64,000 nucleotides of DNA from the NCBI RefSeq assembly GCF_000143415.4, contig NW_003314319.1, forward strand, positions 896,365 through 960,364. Direction: 5' to 3'. Position 1 is the first letter of the stretch. The number at the start of each line of letters is the position of its first letter. Positions 44,742 through 54,030 of the stretch are shown one piece after another. This stretch comes from Selaginella moellendorffii. Taxonomy: Eukaryota; Streptophyta; Lycopodiopsida; Selaginellales; Selaginellaceae. Made by a program: the position numbers and the translations under genes. Under the pieces are notes generated by a model. That model saw nothing but the letters and a program-made list of their open reading frames with translations, searched no databases and had not been told where the DNA came from.

Positions 44742-46847
44742 ATGGCGGAGACGTGCGCCATTCCAGTCTCGCAGTGGCAATTCCGGATCTCCTCCCCAAT
44801 CCCGCGCCACAGCGGCGGCATCGGCAGCGCGAATTCCAGGGAGCAATGCGTCGCCAAGGCCGCGGCGGCGGGATCGTTCGTCCTCCACGACGATCAAGAT
44901 CAAGAATGCAGGTCTGTCGCTGCGATTTCACCTCCTCCCCGGCGTAGATCTGATGCCGCGCCGCTTGTCGGTGAAATCGCGGGGATTCTCGACACCATCC
45001 GCGACGTCCGCGAGCTCCCGGACGCTCTAGCGAGGTTTCGCGGCCGATTGACGCCCTTCGCAGTCGGCAAGATTCTCCAGGGCGTCAAGGACGCCGGATC
45101 GGCGCTCTTCTTTTACCGCTGGGTGGGATCGCAGGATTTGTTCCGGCACACCACATTCTCGATGAACTGCGCGCTCAATCTCCTCGTCAGGGCCGGGCAG
45201 CACGGACAGGCCGTCCAGCTCTTCCGCGAGGAGAGGTGTGTGCCCAACGAATTCACGTATGGATCTCTCATTCATGGGCTGTGCAAGGCCGGGAAGCTGG
45301 ATCAAGCGTACGAGCTCCTGGACGAGATGAGAGACCGAGGAATTCCTCCCGGGGTGGCCGTCCACAATGGCGTGATCAGGGGCCTGTGCAAGGCCGGGAG
45401 GTTTGGCGACGCGCTGGGCTACTTCAAGACGGTGGCGGGCACCAAGTGCACGCCAGACATCATCACTTTCAACATCCTGGTGGACGCTCTCGTGAAATCG
45501 GGGAGAGTGGAGGAGGCCTTCCAGATCTTCGAGAGCATGCACACGTCCAGCCAGTGCCTGCCAAACGTGGTGACTTACACCACCGTGATCAATGGGCTGT
45601 GCAAAGATGGGAAGCTGGACAGGGCGATCGAGCTGCTGGATCTCATGAACGAGACTGGCTGCTGCCCAAACGTGATCACTTACAGCGTCTTGGTTGAAGG
45701 GCTGTGCAAAGCTGGCCGGACAGACAAAGGTTTCACGCTCCTGCAAGAGATGACCAGGCGGGGATTCCAGCCGGACGTGATCATGTACAACACGCTGCTA
45801 AACGGGCTTTGCAAATCGAGGAGGCTCGATGAGGCGCTGGAGCTCGTCCAGCTGATGATCCGGAGTGGCTGCTACCCGACGGTGGTGACTTACAACAGCC
45901 TCATGGAGCTGTTTTGCCGGAGCAAGCAGGTTGACAGGGCTTTCAGGCTCATACAGGTGATGAGCGAGCGCGGGTGCCCACCGGACGTGATCAACTACAA
46001 CACGGTGATCGCGGGCCTGTGCCGGGATGCGAGGCTGGACGATGCCCAGGCGCTGCTCAAGCAGATGGTGGCGGCGAGGTGTGTGCCGGACGTGATCACT
46101 TACAGCACTATCATCGACGGGCTGTGCAAGGACTGGAGAGTGGACGCGGACTGGAAGCTGGAGGCGGCTTGCGAGATCCTGGAGATGATGAAGCAGACGG
46201 GGTGCCCGCCGAATGCTGGAACTTACGCCGTCGTCATCGAGGGGCTGTGCCGGGCCAGGAAGTCGCAGCAGGCGCTCGCGCTGCTGCGGCGGATGATCGA
46301 CAGCGAGGTGGTCCCGGACTTGTCCTCGTTCAGCATGGTGATCGGCAGCCTGTGCAAGTCCCACGACCTGGATGCCGCGTACAAGATCTTCGGGATGATG
46401 AGCGAGCGGGAATGCAAGCCCAATCCGGTGGCTTACGCGGCGCTGATCGACGGCCTCTCGAAAGGTGGCGAGGTGGACAAGGCCGTGCGAGTTTTCGAGC
46501 TCATGGTGGAGAGCTTCCGGCCGGGTGTGGCGACTTACAACAGCGTCCTGGACGGGCTTTGCGGCGTTGGAAGGATTGAAGAGGCTGTGAGAATGGTGGA
46601 GGGGATGATCCACAAGGAATGCTTTCCAGACGGGGCGAGCTACGGGGCGCTCATCCGGGGCTTGTGTCGCGTCTCGTGCGTGGAGGAGGCGTACGAGCTC
46701 TTCCAGGCGGTGGAGGCTAAAGGATTTGCCATGGAGGTTGGAGTGTACAACGTTTTGGTGAACGAGCTGTGCAAGAAGAAGAGGCTGAGCGATGCTCACG
46801 GGGTCGCAAATAAGTTGATCGAGGCGGGATACAAGCAGCAAGGATGA
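44742..46847 (+). CDS. P-class PPR protein
   Basis: An intronless gene of about 701 residues, starting at the first ATG of the frame (MAETCAIPVSQW). The N-terminal 90 residues are rich in Ser, Ala and Arg, compatible with an organelle transit peptide. About 16 canonical 35-residue P repeats follow, with cores such as NEFTYGSLIHGLCKAGKLDQ, NVVTYTTVINGLCKDGKLD and DVITYSTIIDGLCKD. It ends without E or DYW domains. P-class members usually act in organellar RNA stability, splicing or translation, or as fertility restorers; which applies here cannot be told. The coding sequence is GC-rich compared with its flanks. Confidence 0.92.
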   Translation: MAETCAIPVSQWQFRISSPIPRHSGGIGSANSREQCVAKAAAAGSFVLHDDQDQECRSVAAISPPPRRRSDAAPLVGEIAGILDTIRDVRELPDALARFRGRLTPFAVGKILQGVKDAGSALFFYRWVGSQDLFRHTTFSMNCALNLLVRAGQHGQAVQLFREERCVPNEFTYGSLIHGLCKAGKLDQAYELLDEMRDRGIPPGVAVHNGVIRGLCKAGRFGDALGYFKTVAGTKCTPDIITFNILVDALVKSGRVEEAFQIFESMHTSSQCLPNVVTYTTVINGLCKDGKLDRAIELLDLMNETGCCPNVITYSVLVEGLCKAGRTDKGFTLLQEMTRRGFQPDVIMYNTLLNGLCKSRRLDEALELVQLMIRSGCYPTVVTYNSLMELFCRSKQVDRAFRLIQVMSERGCPPDVINYNTVIAGLCRDARLDDAQALLKQMVAARCVPDVITYSTIIDGLCKDWRVDADWKLEAACEILEMMKQTGCPPNAGTYAVVIEGLCRARKSQQALALLRRMIDSEVVPDLSSFSMVIGSLCKSHDLDAAYKIFGMMSERECKPNPVAYAALIDGLSKGGEVDKAVRVFELMVESFRPGVATYNSVLDGLCGVGRIEEAVRMVEGMIHKECFPDGASYGALIRGLCRVSCVEEAYELFQAVEAKGFAMEVGVYNVLVNELCKKKRLSDAHGVANKLIEAGYKQQG

Positions 46848-47049
46848 AAGAAATAGCATACAATGCAAAGATAACATAGTCAATGAATGTCGAAATCCGT
46901 TGACTTTGATTGAATTTGAGTGGATTCTGCGACTCACATCAAGTATCACATTATGTTGCAATTGCGAGAGATATCATACAGTAAATGAATTATCTTTCAT
47001 GGAATACATATATTCACTAGCTGCATTTTCAAATTGAGAGAGGGATACT

Positions 47050-48250
47050 CCATGGGATTTTTGTTCATCATCAATGCCAAATCGAGAGCTGTGCTCTCGT
47101 ACTCATGACGCAACCAGTCCTGAACATTGCTACTTGTTGCTTCATTTATCGAGTGCCAACCCTGAAGTTCCAGCACGTCTCTATGCCTTACTTGACTCAG
47201 AGTGCAACCATCGCCACATCCAAGACGACCGTTATATACAGCGTCACTGCAAATATAACAGCCTTTCTCTCTAGTTCTGCAGCTTCATTCACAAGACCCT
47301 CCAGCCACGTCACGATGACGATTGCGAGATGGACGAGCGTACACTATGGAGCAGCTTTTGGACGTTCACCTCGTTCTCGGCGTACTGTGGCGTCGCCCAG
47401 GGCTTTCGCTTCTCCCTCTTGGCAAGGGCGGGAAAATCTGTTGCTAGAGTTGTGAGAGGAGATGAAGCGTTCGATCTCGGCCTTTACGCACTCACGTCCA
47501 TGTTGTTTAGCTCCACTCCCAGTTTCACCACCCCTGTTCCTCCAGCAAAGAGCTTCATCGCCACGTTTGGCTCCCGCATCTTCCTCTCCCGTACTCGTTG
47601 CCCAGCAGGTTGGCCGTGCAGGTGACGATCAAGAGCGTGAGATGGAGAGACTGCCAGCTCTGGAGCATCGTCCACCACTGACGTCGTCAGGGAACTCGGG
47701 AATGATGAAACAGGTGTAAATAGGAAAATGCTACAACATGAGTATTTCCTGGTTGTGCCTTGATCTCTCCCTTGATCTGCTGTTTGTTTCCAGGGAACTT
47801 GTCCAGCTTGATCGCGATCCAGTAAGCAAAAGTTGTGAAGATTCAGCCCCTTTGTGTGATAAAGTCCTTCTTCACGTTTATCTGCATACTCCAGCTTGTG
47901 AAACTCCATTTACTTCTTCACAATGACCGAGCCGCAAGACTCCCGCCTAGATGAGACCACCTCTCAATTCAAGCTCTCAAGATGTCCTTGAAGATGTTGT
48001 GGAACGCCACCACAAGTCTGGAATACATCAAGCCACCGAGAACTTCTTGATCACTTTCTCCAGCTTTCCAACAGTTGGACGCCCTCGTAGAATCTGCGAG
48101 GTCCCCATCCTCTCCTGGAGATATCTCTCCACATTCCTGGCCACTGACTCTTAATGCTCACTCACCAGTGCCTTGTGGGCCATCAATGCACCTCGTACCC
48201 GCGACTGCGCCAGATCTAGCTCCCTCACCTTGCCAGCATGTCTACTCTAC
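47050..48250 (-). pseudogene. Decayed unrecognised gene, possibly membrane protein
   Basis: The minus strand reads protein-like in pieces that change frame: VRELDLAQSRVRGALM, YLQERMGTSQILRGRPTVG, KLEKVIKKFSVA, FTTFAYWIAIKLDKFPGNKQ, LTLLIVTCTANLLGNEYG, REPNVAMKLFAGGTGVVKLG and ERKAVIFAVTLYITVVLDVA. Two or three stretches are hydrophobic enough to be membrane segments. Stops separate most of them. I could not name a family. Confidence 0.35.
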
Positions 48251-48420
48251 ATGGTGCAGACGCCCATTCAGATTCTTCTCACAGCCCATTGTACTTATAA
48301 GATTCATGGTGCCAACGTCCATGAGATTAAGGATCTCTTAAGCATATTCATCATTAAGTCAGCTACTCATCTCTCCAATGAGTTATTTATTAAGGAGTAC
48401 ATTCATTAATATTATAATAA

Positions 48421-49330
48421 GAATTAAACCTTAAACCTTTATTATCATGTGATTTAAATTATTATGTACATTGGGCATTTTGGATAATTTTCTAGATTAG
48501 TTTGGGATTATTTAAGAACCCTTATAACAGTATGGTTTTGAGGATTTTGTAGCTAGAATGTTCAATATAAATCCATCTTTTCTCTAATGCCTTAAGACTT
48601 TTAATTTTTCGTGTATACCTACATTGGATACACTCAAACAAATGTTTGAATGATTCTTGCAATCAATTATCATAATACACAATAAGATCAATGGCAATTG
48701 TGAGAGATGTTATCCATTATTTTATTATTTTATTAGTAATTTAATTATTTCCCCTCCTCTCAATAACGAACTTCTAACAGTTTAAACACTTTCATATCCT
48801 AAAATCCTCTTCCTTAGGTATAATCAAATTTTGATACTCTACAGAAGTTATATCAAGAGTCAAAACAATTCAATATAGCATTGCACTCGCAACTCCACTA
48901 TCATGGGCTTTTTGATTTAGAGCTAAAGATTAGTATGCAATTAAAGTTTAATGGCACATAGTCCAAGTTTTGTAGCTTTTTCAACTAAGTTGGATTTCAA
49001 ATTGCTATGCAATTTGATTGATAGTCCACTCTAATTTATTATATAGACTTGATTAGATCTCCTTTTAGTGGAATGCCTCTTTGCCCTTTTTTAAAAAAGT
49101 GATTCTATTTTTTAGGACTTTAATCTCTTTGTTCAGCTGTGACATATGGATGCTTGCATTTTTTTCTTCTTGTTTTTCCAAAAAAGCTAGAGTTACTTAG
49201 CAGAAGTTCTGACTGACCAGTGGCTAATGCTTGAAAGGAGATGATGGTCCAATATTATTTCTGCACAAGGGATTGTAAATGCAAACAGCTGGTTCCAAGA
49301 CAGACACAATGCCATTGAGGTGGCACATGC
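48421..49330. other. AT-rich intergenic DNA
   Basis: Strongly AT-rich with short T and A runs. No frame, RNA gene or repeat structure was recognised. Confidence 0.6.
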
Positions 49331-49350
49331 TTGTTGGAAGCTCCAGCCAA

Positions 49351-50210
49351 TTACGACGTTTGAGATGGAGAGCTACGGGCTTTTCCAGCATTGAGGATGT
49401 TACTGACTAGCAGATTGCCACCTTGTAGAGGCCAATCGGCTGAGTATGCTGGAAACTGTCCTGTCTCATAGTCTGTAAACTGATCCAAGTTTGCCCAGGC
49501 TACTTGCTTCCAGTGACGCCCACCTTCTTCTTCCAGCCCCAGCAACACAAAGGCCCCAGGTATTCCATCATTACAATGGCCAGCCACCATCACCCTGTCT
49601 CCGTACCAGAAAGGATCCATTCTACAGTAAGAGTAGCGGCATTAAGACCTTGTGGCAGTGGGAAGTCATTCCAAACTTTGGCACCTGGAATTGCAATTGC
49701 AGTCCAGACTTTAGAGTGAGTATCATAAGCTTGCAACCTGCTATCTCAAAAGATGAGGTCCCTAGTAAGATTAGCCGTCAATATGCCACTACTAGTTGAC
49801 AAGTTCCAGACTTGGGAGCTCAAGTGCCAAGTATAAATGGTGAAACATTCAGATTGTATGTGTGTCTAGAGCATATGGATGCTGAACTGCTCCTGGTTGC
49901 CTCTCATTTCCAACTTAACGTCACCCCAGGAGTAGAGCAGCCATTGGAGGCCCTCAGACATGATGTTATTTTTGTGAAAGCCACATAGCATGCCCAAGAT
50001 GAGGCCATAGGAATGAAGCCCCATGGCAACAACCTGTTTGACACCACTCCTACCAGTTGTTCCTCTGGATACCAGGCGAGCACAGGTGGCCATGAGTGTC
50101 TGTCTTGGAACCTGCCTTCAGATCCTGTCCATGAGCAAAAGCACGCACTCCTTCCCCCTGGCTGAGATGTCCAGCTTTGGCAGATCGCTCAACACACTGA
50201 TTTCCGATTA
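49351..50210 (-). pseudogene. F-box/kelch-like gene, degraded (left arm)
   Basis: The minus strand from about 50,210 reads LPKLDISARGKECVLLLMDR and VPRQTLMATCARLVSRG (possible F-box), then GLHSYGLILGMLCGF, VWNLSTSSG, AYDTHSKVWTAIAIPGAKVW, FPLPQGLNAATL and WYGDRVMVAGHCNDG. The W/Y-G pattern with blade-like spacing suggests a kelch propeller. Stops near 50,115, 49,870 and 49,760 and a frame change near 49,620 break it. F-box/kelch proteins recruit targets to SCF ubiquitin ligases. It follows the endotoxin-like gene on the same strand, and the pair recurs in the right arm. Confidence 0.4.
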
Positions 50211-50520
50211 ACTCTACCTCACCTTGCTGCTCTTTCTCAGCATCAGCTTCGTTGCAGTGCCGTCCCGCCTCCTCTTGCGTAAACGGGAAACCCTACGTTC
50301 TTCACACGTGGAAAGGATTCCACGAATTAAGATTTGACTCTGCCTTTGATGGGTCAACAAGATTTGAAAGAAGAAAATATTTATTCATATAGTTTAACAA
50401 CGTTCAGGATTTAGAAACACTGTGATGATTGTTATTATTGTGCTACGTCGTCCATGTTTTCGGCCATGTCTTCGTATAACAATATAGTATTTCCAAATAT
50501 CCAACTTAAGACTTCATAAA

Positions 50521-51880
50521 TCACAGCCATGGCAACTTTGGAGCATTGGTAGGAACAACTTCAAATGCGATCAAGTAGTAATTTTTAGTTGCAGACCCAG
50601 CAGCCTTTGTGGTGATGGTGTATGACCTGCTGTTTTCTGGCTTGAACGAATTGTACTCATCATAGTAGACCCTCATATTGGTGCTGAACTTGTCATAATG
50701 GGTGCTCCAAGCACCTCCCTCTGTGTTGGAGTAGTACATCTTCACCCACGGGAAAGACACAATGGCGGATTGACGCTTGCTAAGGGTGAATTGAAGCTCC
50801 TGCAAAAGCAAGAAACCAATCTCAAGGCTATAAACTTTGTTTCCAAGTTGAGCATGCAAGTTCACGCACCTGAGGATTGGAATGGCTGCTGAGGTTCACC
50901 AACACTTCCCAAGAGTCATAGTCGTCACCATCAACCATGTAGTACGCCCTGAATTTCATATCCACGTTGTCCTCCTCGAACACGAAGCGCGCTACTTGGA
51001 TCTCCTGCTCGGGCTTCGTGTAGATATGGATTGCCGGACGACCACTGACGAACACCTGGGGCATCGCATAGAAGTTCTTCTCTACACCGACCTTGGGGCG
51101 GAAGTTGAGCTGGTAGTGCGCCTTGGTATCCACAAGGTCGCAATCATCGTAGTACTCGTGGGGCTTCGCGATCAGGCAAGCCGCGCCGTTGTGCCATTCG
51201 GTGTGGAAGTTCATCACGCCGGCAGAGATCTGGAAGAGGCTCATGGCGACGCTGGCCATGCTGGGGTACTTGAATTCCCCCCCTTCTTTCACTAGCTTGG
51301 AGAGAGCATCGAACATGACTTGGTTGAGCGCGGATTTGATCCGGTCATTGATGTCTCTCTGGAAGTCGGCCACCTCCGAGGCTGAGTAGCCGCAATCTTT
51401 GGCGCTTTGGATCATCTCGCGGAGCAGCGTTGAGTACAATGCGAGCGCGGATCCGTAAGAGAGGAGTGTGTGCTTCATGTAGCTGGGCTGGGAGAAGAGA
51501 TTGAGCATCTGGAGGAGCTGGGCCTTGCAGTTCTCGAATCGCACCACGATCTTCTGGGTGCCGACCGAGTTATCGTCCTTGAAGGCCTCGACCGAGACGT
51601 AGTAGTCCTGGCCCAGCTGGGAGATGGTGGCATTGGCAGCTCTTGCTTGATCCGCGATGTTTTCAGCCAGAGCTTGCTCGATCATCTTCCCCACCGCCTC
51701 GAACAGCGAATCCATAGCGGCCTTGTTCTGCTCCGCGGTGCGCCCCGCGAACGCAATGCTCCACACATGCCCGAATATGGCTTGCACGAAGGAGCCCACA
51801 ACCGGGATCATCCCGAGGCCCAGCGAAATGCCCTCCTGGAACCCATCCAGGATGGCCTGATCAACATCAACATCCACCAT
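50521..51880 (-). CDS. Endotoxin_N-like protein, resembles the helical domain of insecticidal delta-endotoxins; intact
   Basis: Two exons (51,880-50,870 and 50,799-50,521, 70-bp intron) give 429 residues with an open frame. The start at 51,880 is preferred because the right-arm copy starts at the matching position. Residues about 8-230 look like the seven-helix bundle of three-domain insecticidal crystal proteins: a hydrophobic stretch (LGLGMIPVVGSFVQAIFG), an amphipathic segment (LFEAVGKMIEQALAENIADQ), and the helix containing YGSALALYSTLLREMI. The last 200 residues seem beta-rich (MPQVFVSGRPAIHIYT). No signal peptide is seen. The protein is much shorter than bacterial three-domain toxins. 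The relationship is judged from pattern only; activity is unknown. Confidence 0.65.
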
Positions 51881-52195
51881 CTTTCCTTGAAAGAATGAAA
51901 GGATTCGGAGCTCTGGAGCAAGATTAAAGCAAGACAAGCCGGATGAACTTGCGAGAGCAAGTAGGAAGGAACCCAATGTTATATCTGTGGAGCGGCTTGG
52001 GTCTTTTAAAGCATACGAGGAGGATATGCTTGCACAATGACGGGAGTACTTGTCGATCGATGCTTATCAGCTACAAGTGATCCGTCGCTTTCATTGTTCT
52101 GTATACGTAGTGAGCTGCAAGTTCTAGCGACCAAAACATCTTTACCACAATCGAAACCTAACAGTAACACCAGCAAGAACAACGTGGGAGGGAGA

Positions 52196-53055
52196 ATCTT
52201 GAACAAGGCACAGGCGACAAGTTACGTTGTTTTCGCGGCTGCACGCGTACGATTCACGGATTAATTTGGATTTGCTGCTCTAGAAATTTCTAAATTGTGG
52301 CCCATCGAGATCAGCATGAGCTGTTTTGTCATATAGTGTCAGATCGGTACCGCCCATTTGCGTCTTTGTACGAGTGCCTCTGGCAAAATGGAGTTGCCCG
52401 ACGAGGACAAGGAAAAGGTGGTCCTTCTTTCCTTCTTCAGGCCGTAGACATTGTGTTTACGAACTGGAAAGAAGCCATACTGCATGGCCACCCTGGAATG
52501 GGGACCCAACCAGTGCCCTCGTCCTCCTCTATGGTGTCGCATTTGGGGCTCCTGGAGCGCGACCTCTTGCCCAAGCGTAGCTAGAGTCATCGTTGTGAGT
52601 TGTGGGTTTGAACGCATTCCGGATTACTTTAAATAAACACCATTATAACGCAAGCTGTTCATGGAATTTCTCCTCCAGATAAGAACTTGCGAGCCAAACG
52701 TTTCTGTCAATAAATCACAATGAATTGGCACTTATCTACTCTCTTTGACAGCATTTGTTTGATCTTAGTACTTTGCCCCTCGAAAAGATTAAACACGCAA
52801 GCCTCGAAACTTTTTATAGGGAAGTATAGTATAAACAAAACAAAAGAGTTATTGGTGGCTTCAAACTAGTGCGGAGATGGATAAACGCATCGCAGCAGCA
52901 GCGCTTGCTTGCTCCAGTTCATCACTAACATTATTACTAGCTAGGATGTGGATGTGAGAGCAGGAAGGGGGAGTTGAAGGGTGGGTGCTTGTCCCGGACA
53001 CATCCCCCTCAGCCACTCCCAGCCTTCCCCCTGGTACCCGTAGTCTCGCCTCGAT
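52196..53055. other. Intergenic, with a small duplicated gene fragment
   Basis: Apart from the fragment at 52,430-52,570, no coding sequence is recognised. Bases 52,640-53,050 show nothing. Confidence 0.5.
52430..52570 (-). pseudogene. Fragment paralogous to the gene at 53,056
   Basis: The minus strand carries EEDEGTGWVPIPG and MASFQFVN-type sequence, matching about 53,600-53,740 but lacking about 30 bases in the middle. Only about 140 bases are left. Confidence 0.6.
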
Positions 53056-53735
53056 TCATTGAGGCATTCTTCCTCGAGTTGAGAGCAACTCAATGTGCCA
53101 CACCCTGAAAGGCACGTCACGAGGCTTGTCCACTACCCGGCGCTCCAGGAACAGCTGCTGTACACCCGCAAAGCCCTTCCTCAGCAGCTCCACAAACTTG
53201 GTGTTGCCAGACACAAAGACAATGGTGGAGGAGCAAGCCTTTATGTCGAAACCAGTGCCTGCTTCTGCAAACACGTTAGCCAACTCCACACACTCGGCAT
53301 CGTCCTGCTGGCCATGGAGCGTGAGCCATTCGGTGATAACCTGTGAGAAAGGAGGAAGAATCACGAGCAGTGATCGATCAAGCAGGAACTCACCCTCCTT
53401 GGGTCGCCCAAACTTTGTGATCACCTTCCAGCCGGGTACCTGGTCGTAGTTGTGGTTTGCTAACAAGACACCAATGCGGAGACGCTTGGCCACCCAAGTG
53501 CCCACCTCTGTTCCTCGGAGGTGTGCATCGTTCAACGTCTGGTAGGCACCCTGTCGCAGAGGACGATGTCGCTCTTCTTCCCATCCTCGTCCAGAGGAGT
53601 GGCCGTTTTACGAACTGGAAAGAAGCCATGCTGCATGGCCACCACCTCGTCAAGTCCGGTGGGGTGGAGCTTGCCTGGAATGGGGACCCAACCACTGCCC
53701 TCGTCCTCCTCCGTGGTGTCGCGCCTGGGGCTCAT
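53056..53735 (-). pseudogene. Unrecognised gene with one frame break
   Basis: From ATG 53,735 the minus strand reads MSPRRDTTEEDEGSGWVPIP and AMQHGFFPVRKTATPLDEDG; near 53,560 the frame shifts and continues NDAHLRGTEVGTWVAKRLRI, WKVITKFGRPKEG, VITEWLTLHGQQDDAECVEL, TIVFVSGNTKFVELL and FRVWHIELLSTRG to a stop at 53,056. A GTGAG...CACAG pair near 53,340-53,396 resembles a short intron, but removing it would shift the frame. I cannot name a family. A fragment copy lies at 52,430. Confidence 0.4.
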
Positions 53736-53879
53736 GAATCGGCAGATCGGCATTGATCGTGACCGCCATCGACAACGCCATCGACACCAATGACAGCCGT
53801 GAATGGCTCCGAAGGTAATCTCCTCCCTTCCTCGCTCTCTCCTCCCTTCCTCCCATCGGCACGGCACGGCAGCAGCAAG

Positions 53880-53992
53880 GCAAGGCACGGCAGGGCAGGG
53901 CAGGGCAGGGCAAGGCAGCGGCACGGCCTCCACGGCGCGCCTGCCACGGCGCGGCCTCCACGGCGTGGCATCCACGGCGTGCCCGCCACGAT
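53880..53992. repeat. GC-rich simple repeats: (GGCAG)n and CCACGGCG-type minisatellite
   Basis: About nine units of GGCAG/GGCAC-type pentamers (53,880-53,930) pass into repeated CCACGGCG-containing units of 15-18 bases (53,935-53,992). It lies just past the end of the next PPR gene. Confidence 0.8.
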
Positions 53993-54030
53993 GCGCCGCG
54001 CCGCGCCTAGAAAACATTCACATCTTTCTT

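Larger units (their letters stand above)
49351..52195. repeat. Left arm of an inverted duplication
   Basis: Matches 60,470-62,420 in reverse complement: the upstream region, the endotoxin-like gene and the start of the kelch-like gene. The arms are separated by about 8.3 kb. The right arm is shorter and more damaged. Confidence 0.85.

Noticed and set aside
45027..46961. Long minus-strand frames opposite the P-class PPR gene
   Set aside because: They mirror the repetitive PPR codons and contain no independent motifs.
47470..47720. CRISPR-like or phage features anywhere in the window
   Set aside because: No regularly spaced identical repeats were seen; the window is clearly eukaryotic, with introns and plant gene families.
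48140..48245. COG4-type vesicle-tethering subunit from the phrase LDLAQSRV on the minus strand
   Set aside because: Only one short phrase fits; neighbouring residues do not follow that family, so the decayed gene was left unnamed.
52006..52206. Small secreted peptide gene (hydrophobic start LFLLVLLLGFDCG, minus strand)
   Set aside because: The frame has no ATG before the hydrophobic stretch, and the matching right-arm sequence near 60,480 does not keep the frame. It is better seen as the shared upstream region of the endotoxin-like gene.
53532..54017. Long minus-strand frames through the GC-rich array as coding sequence
   Set aside because: They consist of repeat-derived Pro/Cys/Ala/Arg runs; only the part below 53,735 has ordinary protein composition.
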